Source: Diplosphaera chodatii
Lineage: Eukaryota > Chlorophyta > Trebouxiophyceae > Prasiolales > Stichococcaceae
DNA: 64,000 nucleotides
Reading direction: 5' to 3'
Assembly (NCBI GenBank): GCA_032358165.1
Contig: JAALGY010000033.1
Span: forward strand, 3,410,001-3,474,000
Shown here: in pieces, positions 46,144 through 56,400 of the stretch
Layout of the letters: the number at the start of each line of letters is the position of its first letter
How positions within the stretch are numbered: position 1 is the stretch's first letter
Translations under genes and position numbers: made by a program
Notes under the pieces: generated by a model
Databases searched by the model: none
The model's input: the letters and a program-made list of their open reading frames with translations, nothing else
What the model was told of the DNA's origin: nothing

Positions 46144-46712
46144 AGGGCGAACGGGTACTGCGCTGATGAGCAAGCCAGCATATCGCCATGAAGTAACGGA
46201 AACTGGACGTCGTTGCAGTACCACGCAGGTAACACACAAAGTAGGGGTGTACGTTCCATTCTTGCACTGCTTTACGCCCATGGGTGTACAGCGGTGCCGC
46301 ACTATTGTGCGAACTGAACCATTAGTTGATTGCTCGGGGGTCCTTCGTTATATCTCCTCAGTTTTGCTTTACCGGTTTGGTAACCTTACTGACAAGTGCA
46401 TGCTTTCGTTGCTACTTGTGCTTACAGCTCATGACATGCAACTACGGTACAGTGTAATGTGCACAACAGTCATGCCACATGCTGCGAGTACCAAGCAGCC
46501 AACTTAGCTTCAACATCGTGCACGGCTGGTCAACCGTAACTCTGCAGACAAATCATCTCATGGCCATAGCATCTCATGGCCATAGCATCTCATCTACCAA
46601 CATCTTGGCCATCCCAACTATTGCAAATCGTACCCATGTTTACCCATTATCGCCACAGCTGCCACAGTCATCGTGCTTGCAAGGACAATGCTGTTGTCAA
46701 CACCTCAAAGCC
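46144..46712. other. Tail-to-tail spacer between desiccation protein copies A and B
   Basis: About 570 bases between convergent stops. A TGTAA signal near 46453 could serve copy A. A short direct repeat of CATCTCATGGCCATAG occurs near 46555-46590. No coding signature is seen. Confidence 0.4.
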
Positions 46713-49574
46713 CTAGGTGTCTAGCAGCCCCAGCTCGCCCTCCGTCAGCATGTCCGCAGCCACCAGGTCCCACATGTCCCACTCATCAGACGCCCCGCCA
46801 TGGCGACGATGGCGGCGCTTCTTCTCCTTCTTCTCCTTCTTCGGCAGGTCCTCCTTACGGCGTGCCTTGCAGGCAGATGTGGCAGATGTGCACCTTTCCA
46901 CACACCGATGGAATGCAGGCAATGCGTTGCATAATATCGTGCATGTAAGACACTATGCGCCAGCCAGAATAGGCTGGCCAGAATATGAGGCCAAAACATT
47001 CTGAGGCCAGAATAAGGGGCCATAATAGGCCAGCAGAATAATAACATACTAAAAGTAATGTTGAAAATAATGTCAAAAATGATATTGAACTTTTCCGCGG
47101 CCAGAACAAGGGGTCTCTTGATCCGTACCGCATTCACATGCTCGCAGTGGACGTTGATATAGCGCGGATCGCTGTTGATTAGCCCCTGCACTTACACGTT
47201 GTCGACGTGCTGGTTTTTTTTGTGGCAGGCCGACAACCAGCAGGCGCAACTAGACAACAATGCACACTGCGCATAAAATCACTACGTAGAACCACCTGAT
47301 CTGTCATCTGCACGGGTTTCACAGCACGAGTCAGTGGACAGTACCAAGTGCGCAGCACTTTACGTAGTTCTGAGTGCTTCAGCACCACAGGGCAATGCAG
47401 GCCGTATGACACCCACACCGGTGGGCCGTCCAGTTCATCTCGCAGCGCAGAGATGCGTGCAAAGACTTCCAGCGCAGTCTCGTTGAAGGGGTCCACAATC
47501 TGCACAGCACCACATAACAGCTCATTGCCTGCCCGACAGCTGCAAGCTGCTGAAATATTATTGACCAGCAGGACCTATCATACAGCATTTTTTTGGCAGA
47601 TAGAAACAGGAGGAGTAGGACGCGCTCACCTCACGGCGGCGCTGCCACAGCAGTGTACGCTGCAGGCAAGGTGCACACTCGACCTCTGCCTGCTGCCTTG
47701 GTGTAGCATTGCACAGGCGAAGATGCAGGCACAAACACTGGCTCCTTACTTGAAAACAGCAGCCGCCACCTCGATCTGACGGTCACCTGGACAGCAGCAA
47801 AGCCCGTGGCGGCGGTGGCTAGGGCCGCCACCGAGGTGCTGAGCACCGGGTTCCCCAGCAATCCCGCCAGCCCCTTGTTGCCGGTGGCGCCATTTTCCTC
47901 CTGAGTTTGGATGAAAACATGGTGCGCTCAGCTTGGCCATTGGCATTGAGGGGATGTGCAGGACAAGCAGCAACTGGTCGTTGCTCTGCAAGGAACACTA
48001 TCATCTGCAAGGCTCACCAGTAGCAGCATTGATATCAGGAAGTTGACCGAATTCTTGAAGGGGTCTGCACCAGTGAGGGCATCATATAGCTACGTAGTCA
48101 GTTTACAGTCCTCCTCGCTCCCAGACCAGCCGCAACCGCAGATATGCTCGACAGGAATTGATTGGAGCCTCAGCTCAGCGTCTATGTGGCACCAGACTGG
48201 AGGTGCGCACCGAAGGGGTCCCCAAACGTCGACATGACAGTCTCCCCCTGCGGCAGGTCATATGCGCGCGCCAGGAACTTGTTAAAGCCGCCTGCGGGGA
48301 CCATCGTCATGCTGTCAGCCACATGGGTGACCTGGCCATAGCACATCGATGGAGTCGTGTGGTCATCGCCAGTCAAAGTTGATCGCACCCTCGAAGTCGA
48401 CAAGTGGGCAGGGCTGGAGGCTGCCAGCCTGGCGTGTGAACAGCGCATGGCCCTGCACAGCACTTGCAAGTGTAGTGCACGAGGGACTGAACCTGTAGCA
48501 GGACCGAATGCACGCTGGATGTGCCCGTCCATCACAGCAGCGTAACATCAGCGTGCATTGGCACAGCAGGAGCCATGCTGATGAGCACAGCGCGCCTGCT
48601 CTGACAGAGCAATCTCCTCCACGAAGGGCCGGACATGCATGTCTAATTCGGCTTTCTTAGCTCCGAGTGGCTTTGGACCTGCGAGGTAAGGGATAACATC
48701 TGCATTCAACAGAATACTGGTGATGCTGGCACCATGTACGGGAACCCGTAGGCGCTTAGAACATGACCTCACCACTCATGCTAAGGTTTGGGAAGAAGCC
48801 ATGGCCGAAGGCCCCATATGTATCGAACTGCACAAGACAAACAAATCATTTGTGAAGTAAATCAAACAAAGAGATGGCAGACTTTGCGATGCTTCTGCGC
48901 TCAGCAGCTCTCACTTGTCCTTCGAGGCATTCGACATTGACGAGGAAGTCAATGATGTCGCGGTCCGTGAAATCGTCCTTGGCAATTTGCGCATGGCGTA
49001 CCTCATTAGCCTGCTGGAAGTACAGCAAGGCGTGGCAGTTGTGCAGCCAAGGGGTGCAAGCTCACACAGCTGGCGCAGCAATTGGGTCATATATAGCTCC
49101 ATGTAAAGATCCTGTGACAGGGTGTCACACCTGCACATTCAGCAGAGTGATGTTGTAGGGCCCATCTCTGTCGCTGGTCCGCAGGTTGCCAGCCGGGACC
49201 AGCCCTGTGCAGCCACACAGATCTTGTCGTGCCTTAGGTTTACATAGCCATGGTTTTGATCACACGCGTCGTTGCAGCTGTTGCAGCAACCATCAGTCCC
49301 ACTCATCACAAGTGATGTGCGGCCCTGATGAGAAGCCTGGCCAGGCTCGAATGGCTGGGCGTGCAAGGACCTGTTCGCTGAGGCTGCCAAGGCAGCCAGA
49401 AGCAACAGCGCCACCTGCGCAGGAGCCGATGCCAGTACTGCATCACCATGCAGCTGACTTGCACGTGCGTTCTTCGAGATGAACTGCTGTGACGAGGACC
49501 AGTGCTAAGTCAACTCCACTTGATACTTTGAACCTCGATGAAGATGGTTGGATGCTCACCTTCCTAGACTGCAT
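46713..49574 (-). CDS. Desiccation-related protein, PCC13-62 type, ferritin-like (copy B)
   Basis: This is an inverted paralogue of copy A. Exon 1 is 49560-49574 (MQSRK), followed by the signal peptide VALLLLAALAASANRSLHA. The matched blocks are GLVPAGNLRTSDRDGPYNIT, NEVRHAQIAKDDFTDRDIID and DFLVNVECLEGQ, GPKPLGAKKAELDMHVRPFV, and EIALSEQ joined to GHALFTRQAGSLQPCPLVDF. GGFNKFLARAYDLPQGETVM, ENGATGNKGLAGLLGNPVLS and ALEVFARISALRDELDGPP follow, then QGLINSDPRYINVHCEHVNA. The ferritin-like ligands VECLEG and SEQGH are kept. Unlike copy A, the end is Lys/Arg-rich (KKEKKEKKRRHRRHGG) followed by an acidic DEWDMWDL stretch, with TAG at 46713-46715. I see no disrupting stop or frameshift in the exons I could join, so it looks functional. 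Some exon ends between 46.9 and 48.1 kb are approximate. Confidence 0.9.
46961..47040. repeat. AT-richer cluster of GGCCAGAATA-like repeats in an intron
   Basis: Variants of GGCCAGAATA occur at least five times in about 80 bases, spaced by short linkers, within an intron of desiccation protein B. A related GGCCAGAACA lies near 47099. The stretch through 47090 is much richer in A and T than its surroundings. Confidence 0.7.
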
Positions 49575-50292
49575 CTTGCAAAATGGTGCACGCAGCCTCG
49601 AACCTGGCGCCTGATCCCTGCAGCAAGCATCGCAGTATCACAAGACCGCCGATGCAATATATGGCGCTGACGGATTTGCACACGCCCGTTGCAATCGAGC
49701 ATGTCGTCGGCGGCCAGCAGACACATGAGCCGAGCCTCACTTTGTCCAGGGCTTCCTGTCGGATTGCAGCGATGTGCCTGCGGGATGTGCAACTATCAAG
49801 CAGTCTTTGGGCAAACCGCACCATGCAACGGCCAGTTTGGTCTGTCCGAGTCATCAGCATGGTCGATACCTGCCTTTTACTTCGGTCCTTTCGTTCAGAA
49901 CAGGCTTTCACCACGACTGCCTACTTAATGTACTCTGCAGTCAATTGCTACAACGGTAGAGCTGGCCTGCTGCTGCTTTCTCCACCTCCTATCTGGCTAT
50001 CTTCCAAAAATGTGGCTGCACGGCGCTGCATGCTGCCGAAACAGAACCTGATGACAGCTACCAAGCTGGGCGTAATGTGGAAGCACCTTAAAATCTCCAA
50101 CCTCACACGTGTGAGCTGTCTGGCGCTGACGGTCAACATCTGTGCCAACGCTAAGAGCGGAATGCCCACCAATATGACTGCTAACCTATTGTGGCGGTCC
50201 AGTGCAAGCAACCTTGTGGCACCCCCCAACAACGGCAGTGGATGCCTCATCAGTGGCAACGGTCCTGCTTGCCATCATGCTGACTGCGGGTA
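49575..50292. other. Spacer between oil-body protein 3' end and desiccation protein B start
   Basis: About 720 bases between two minus-strand genes. Both strands have long open frames (plus strand 49583-50398; minus strand 49948-50259) but neither shows a domain, and the plus frame runs antisense into the oil-body gene. It should hold the promoter of copy B and the oil-body 3' UTR. Confidence 0.35.
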
Positions 50293-52890
50293 TCAGCTGC
50301 GGTCACCCTTGCCGCGGCGGCCCTCCTCGAAGTTGCGGTCCTCGTATCGGCCTCGGCCACCAACATCACCACGCCAGCCATTACGACTCCCATCATGATC
50401 GTCGCCACCGTCTTTGCTGCCATCGCCGCTGTCATCCTGGCGCCACGGCACCTTGACCTGCAGCGAGGTCCTGCCAAATTGAGAAACGGCTGCGATCGGC
50501 AGTTTGTAGGCCGATGGCACACGTTGCATGCCGAGACAGCAGAGGCGGTCTGCAACAATGTTCAGGCTAAAGCAGTCCAGCTGACATAACAACATGCACA
50601 TCTGCTCACATTGAGCCACTTGGTGACGAACTGCGGGGCACGGCCCGACATCCAGGAGTCAGCGCCGCACGCTGGCGGCGGCAGGCGGTCGATGTATGAC
50701 TGCATGGCACACACGAACAAGTATGACATGCTTGCGGTGCTCTCAGCACATCACCATGCTCGCAGCTTTGCAGACTGCAACCTGCACTTGACGATCAGGC
50801 TGCAGCAGAGCACGGCCCAGTGTAATGCTGGCTTGCAGGTCCAAAGCAAAATTACTGCCACATATCCGTCATTATTGCTGAAATGTGAGAGCAAGCACGA
50901 ATGACCTGGCGGTTCTCGGCACGTGCATGGCTGTCGATGCCGTAGCGAGCGTCGCGCTCCCACACCATGTCATCACACACCTGGCCATCAGCATATGCCA
51001 TTTGTGTACATCTCATCACACATCACGTAGCAGGCACATGCCTCCAAGACAGCTGGTGAGGCCAGCAGGTTGCTGTCGGACACTTGGCTTGTTGAGCATG
51101 TGCACACCTGGCCGTCATCTGTGAAAGCCATCATCAGCTGTGCTGGCCCTGGAGCAGATGCACGGACATGACGCATCAGTTGTCGACGCCGACATGCAGA
51201 GCCAGTGGCTTCACCAAGCCACTCTGCCTGATGTGCAGTGTTGCCTGTCATGAGCGACACACCGTATGGCAGGCTGTCGCCACGGTCGAACTGCCAGGTG
51301 TGGATCTGTATGCACAGCATCAGGATCAATAGCACCACAGTAAGGGCGCTATTACATTGGAGTCACGATGAGGGAGCCATCAGCTAGCAGCCCTGCTTGC
51401 TAGCACACTCACACAGCAAACAAGCAGGCCAAGATGCTGCAGCTTGCGCACCGTCTTGCCATAGGTGTCGGCCAGGGTCGCCATCTCGCGGCGCTCTGCA
51501 AACTCGGGCACGCCCGGCGCCACCAGCAGCCCCGACAGCACCTGCAGCAGAAGCGGCAGGGAACTTCCGAAGGTCGAGAAAGTCATGGCCTGACATGGCA
51601 TCACAGATTCTAAGCGCAGCACACAGCACATTGCAGATGTATGTTAACAGCCAGGAGCCATCAATAGTACAGACCTCGTACTGGTGGCTGTGCCAGTACC
51701 TGCAGCAGTGCAGCAGTCGTCAAGCACACACAGACATTGTCCGCAGCCACTCATGTCACTACAGAACTACTGAGGGTGCAGCAGGTCGTCACGCAATGGC
51801 GCACTTCTTCTCATCTTCTGGCAGCGCCTCGAACAGGGGCCGTGAGATGATGTACTCGATGCCAATCAGGCGTGCATTAGGCTGCAGCAGAGACCAACAG
51901 TATGCTGTGCCAATTGCCCGCAGGCCGCGCACTGATGGACACACAGCATTTGTGCATCAGTGCGTGAAGTGCCCAAACACAGTGCTGATGGTCGCTTGCA
52001 CAGCGACTGTCTAGCGTCCACCTGGTCGCTGTCATAGATGACGCATTGGCGGAAGTCCTCTGCAGGTTCAGAAGCAACAACCTCGCTGTGACAAACAGGT
52101 GGCCATGCAACCAGAACGTAGTGTACATGCACATAAATAATTTTCTGCTGGGTGTGGGTGGCAATGACAGCACTGGCCAGCAGCTTTGGCAAGGACCTGT
52201 AGGATGAGAGCAGTAGTGGTGCGCTTCGACCTGTGCATCAGCACCATGGCAGCATTTTGATGCAGGTCTTGACACACACGTACAGCTGCTGAAGTTGAGA
52301 AGTCAGCAGCAGAATGTCTATGATGACCCACCTGGCGGGTGAAGTCATGGGCATATGCATGAAAGCCACACCTGCGCGGGAGGTGTCAGTCGATTGGCGA
52401 CATCACTGCTGTGCCACACCTTGTGGCAACATAAACGATCATCTGTCATCATTGTCGCCATACTGGACATGACGGCAGCTTGATGCAGACTGCCGCCATC
52501 CAGCCACGAAGCATTGGGGTTTCAGCACTCACACATGCTGGTGGATCTGGTTGACGGGCGCAAAGGAGCGGCGCATGGACTGGGAGGCGACCTCCCCCGC
52601 CTCCAGCGTGGAGGTGCGCCACGACTTGGGCCCTCCCGGCACATCCTCCGGGCGCGACGGCTGCGCACACAGGGGACAGGAATGCCAGTGGCGATCGGCA
52701 GTGACGCCAGCGCTTCCTACCGCCGTGCACCTACGCCTGCCATTATCAAGGTCTCATGTATGCATGTGTCAGTTGGCACGAGCACCTTAGAGGGGCCTCT
52801 GGCCGATGGTGCAGGGGGAGGGTCCACGGCCTGTGCTGCAACGAAGGCACCAGCAGCGGCTGCAGACAGACGCACCATGTACTTTGACAT
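50293..52890 (-). CDS. Oil body-associated protein (OBAP, DUF1264)
   Basis: OBAPs are small plant proteins found on lipid droplets and needed for normal oil-body structure in seeds; homologues also occur in bacteria and fungi. ATG is at 52888-52890. Exon 1 encodes MSKYMVRLSAAAAGAFVAAQ, a hydrophobic start. Exon 2 (about 52530-52660) gives PEDVPGGPKSWRTSTLEAGE and SFAPVNQIHQHV. The next exons give CGFHAYAHDFTRQ, then AQVEAHHYCSHPT, EDFRQCVIYDSDQ and NARLIGIEYIISRPLFEALP. VAPGVPEFAERREMATLADT and YGKTVRKLQHL follow, then SLPYGVSLMTG and MMAFTDDGQ. All are in the OBAP order. A C-terminal part not usual for the family follows: SYIDRLPPPACGADSWMSGR, then a Gly/Asp/Arg-rich tail ending EEGRRGKGDRS, with TGA at 50293-50295. 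A lipid-droplet location is inferred from the family. Confidence 0.9.
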
Positions 52891-53480
52891 GTCTGCTTGT
52901 TTCTGGACAACTCGGCAAGGGTAGGGTGTGTATCTGCTGCAGTGGGCCAGCCAAGGGAGGGTGCTGTGTCACGATGTATCAGCCGTGCTTGTTGTCGCTG
53001 TTACCTGACCATGAGTTTGTGCAGCATGACCTCGAAATCCTTGTCACTGGCTGCACACACATCCCGAAAGGCAGGGGGATGACCATGCTGGTGAACGGTA
53101 CCCTCCTGAGCTACTGGCTACCTAGAAGTGCCATCAGCCTGATGGGTGCTCTAGCTGCATTTGTCCTCAAACGACTGACTGGCGAGCTGTTGCTGTGCTA
53201 TACCACATCCAGGCAAAATTAGTCAAGCAAGCCTAGCTAGGTCTCCACTGGTTGCATCCCGTGGAGTGTGCGGTTTCTGCTCACAGCCGGCCACACCTTC
53301 ATCAGCGGTGGTGGCACATCACTGACGACACAACCTTGAACCCTATAACGGTGGAGGCTCCATGGCCACATCACTGTCATCACATCACTGACCTGAAACT
53401 TTGTCCGCCGGGGCGCAGAGGCCCCAGTGGCACGTACTCCTGTCAATTGTCACCAAGGTCATTGTCATCATCCACGGTCG
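52891..53480. other. Spacer between AMBRA1-like 3' end and oil-body protein start
   Basis: About 590 bases between two minus-strand genes. It holds the AMBRA1-like 3' UTR and the oil-body gene promoter. No coding signature is seen. Confidence 0.4.
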
Positions 53481-56400
53481 TCACGGTGACATCGGCGCCA
53501 GCATGGCCGCCGCCGCCGCCATGCCCCTGGGCAACTGGCCGCCGCTGCCGTCGTCCTCGGAGTCGTCAGAGTCCCCGCCGTTGTGCTCCAGTCCCCGGGG
53601 CGGCGGCGGCGCCGTGGGGGACTCGGCGCCGTCACCGGGCGCCGGCGCGGCCTTGGGCTGCGGCCGGGGGCTGCCGTGCTCGGTGCGCAGCAGCCGCAGC
53701 CGCCCCTCCTTCGTGCCATACGCCAGGCCGCCACCCTGTAGGATGACATCAGTCTCAAGTCATGAGCTGATGCACACGCGGACGATTTGTTGTGATCCAT
53801 GCAGCATTTAGGGGGCATTGAGCTGGGCTCGTCACATGCTCATCGCTGTCACACCAGCAGCTGAGGTGTCAGAACCCCCGAGCCGCGGCGGGGGCGCACC
53901 GGCAGGGGGTGGAAGGCGGCGGCGTTGACCTCGTCCTCCGCGCTGGGCAGCACGCGCAGGAGCTCCATGGCGGGGGACACGCGCACCACCTCCAGGATGG
54001 TGTGCACCGGCACGATCGACTGCCCGTCGCTTGCCAGGCTGCGCAGCAGCGCCAGGTGCCGCCTGCAGCATGCCAGGCACCAATCACATGCTCCGAGCCC
54101 GCCCCAGTACACAGTCACCCGATCGTCCACCCAGTGCCTGATGCGTTGCCAGCGTGCTAGCTGCCTGGTGAGCTGCAGCCGCCTATGGGAGCAGGGCCAG
54201 CACACAAAGGCACGCGCTGCTGGCAGTGACATCGGTGCAGCAGCATGTGCGAGGCAAGACCAGGCTCCATTTCCGGCGCACCTGCCGTACGCCAGCAGCA
54301 GCAGGTGGCCGGTGGGGGAGAACTGGATGCTGGTCAGGCAGTGCGCCGCCTTGACGGGGCGCCGCCCCAGGATGCTGCCAAACCCGCCGCCCGGCGCCAG
54401 GCTGTAGATGCGCACCTCGTACGCGGTGCCGGCGCGGCCGGTGGCGTCCGTCAGCGGGCCCTGCGCAGGCGGGGGCACAGCTGTGTCAGCCTCCCTCGAG
54501 CTGGATGTGCAGTCTCGCACCACACTTCGGACCGGGTAGCAGCACTGCACTTAGCTGACAGCAGCATGATGTCAGCACGTTCCGCAGCCTGTGGTTTTGA
54601 GTGTACAGCGTGGTGGACACATGCATGACATCTGCAGGGAGCAGGAGATGAGAGTTCTGAAGACGGGTCGTGGCCAGTCTGCTGGACGCTCTGCAGCGCA
54701 CCGGGCAGGCGACGCAGGCAGCGACCAGGTTGCCGCAGGGGGAGAACTGCACCCCCATCTCGGAGCACAGCACGGCATCGGCGATGACGGAGGCCGGAAC
54801 GGCGAGGCCGGGCACGCGCCCCGAGCCCCCCGGCGCCTCCCGCCACGCCCACAGCTTCAACTTCACCCGGCACGGCTGCTCCTGGCCTGCAGCACATCAG
54901 GCGGATGCTGATTCTCCGGGAGGTGACGAGGATTGGACTTGAGGTGTAAACAGAGTACTGCCATATCATAGATGCATGACTGCTAGTGCCCACCCTCTCA
55001 TATGTGGGGTGTTTGGACCCCCATCCGGCAGTGGGTGAAGGAATTGCTGCTGGCTGCGCAGCCGCAGTGCGGCAGGAAGCGATGGGAATCTCACCTACGA
55101 CATTGGCCGGCGGCGCGGCGTGGGCGGCGGCAAAGCCTGCCGGGCCGCCCTGCGCCGCCACAGGGCCGCCTGGCACCGGCCACTCCCAGCCCATCGCCAC
55201 CATCGATGGCGCCAGGGGATGCGACGCGCCCGCAGTCTCCTGCAAAGGAGCAACGTCTCCGTGAGGTGCACTGCATCAGTGGCATGAGCGACGACCGTGG
55301 GGTGTGCGGAGGTTGAAGCGCGCCGCAGCTGACTGCAATGCAAGTTTGAGGGCCCAGGTCGCACCTGGGCATGCGGCGGCTGCAGCAGGGCGGACGCGTC
55401 GCCCGCGGCCGCCAGCCCCGCAGCTGCAGGCGCAGCCGCCGCGGCCGCCGCCACTGCCGCCGCCACGGCGGCTGCGCTGACGCTGGCAGGGTGGCCGGCG
55501 CCAGCTGCACGTGAGCCGTCGCCGCCCCACGCCCAGGGGACCGCCTGCCGCTGCTGCTGCCTGTGCTGCTGCTGGTGGTCCTGCTGCTGCTGCTGCGGGT
55601 GCTGCGGGGGCGGGCGCAGCAGCGCCGCCGCAGCCCGCTGGGCCTGCTGCTCGCGGGCCGCCGCCGCCGCCACCGCCTCCCGGGCCGCGTGCCACTGCCT
55701 CCGCTGCGCCTCTTCCTGCAGCTGCGCCTGCAGATGACGGACGATCACGTGTCGACCTTCTGCTTGATGTCCACTGTTCCTGCACTGGTCCTACACTCAA
55801 GGCATGCAAGCCTGGCACGGAATGCACCAGCTGCAGCAAGTCTGTTGGTGCTGCCCACGCAGCCATTGATCTGGGCACTGTAGGGTGGCTGGCATAACGA
55901 GTGTTGGAGGAATACGCTGGAAACAATCCATTGCCGCGTTCACCTGCTGCGCACTGGCCCTGGAGTATCCGCCGCCCTGCTGGAACACGGGCGCCTGCTG
56001 CTGTGGCGCCGCCAGCGCTGCGAAGGAGCCCGGCAGCGGCGGCAGGCCGGCGCCAGCGCTCTGGTCGCTGAGCACGTGCGCCTGCTCTTGCGCCGCCCAC
56101 ATCGAGCTGCATGGATTAAAGAGATCGTCTTGCAGCCGGCGCTGAAGGCTGCCTGTCGGCATCACATATGCTCTGTCGGGCATAAGACAGTGAGACCGAC
56201 ATGGACTCAGACCACCGAGGCATCAGGTAGTTGGCCAGTCTGGCTGTGCACCTGTGCGCGGCGGCCTGCTCCTGGTGCAGGCCGGCAGGTGCTGGAGGGT
56301 GGCCTGCCGCCGAGCTGCTGCAGCTGGCTGGCCCGACTGGGGCAGGCAGCGGGCGGCCCTCCAGAGACGCGCGCCGGGTGGCCTCGCTGAGAGACCTGCC

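Noticed and set aside
49583..50398. 271-residue plus-strand frame
   Set aside because: It has no domain, starts in a promoter region and overlaps the oil-body protein's last exon antisense.
55276..56112. 278-residue Gly/Ala-rich minus-strand frame as a separate gene
   Set aside because: It is an alternative frame of the low-complexity middle of the AMBRA1-like gene; repeat composition keeps all frames open.
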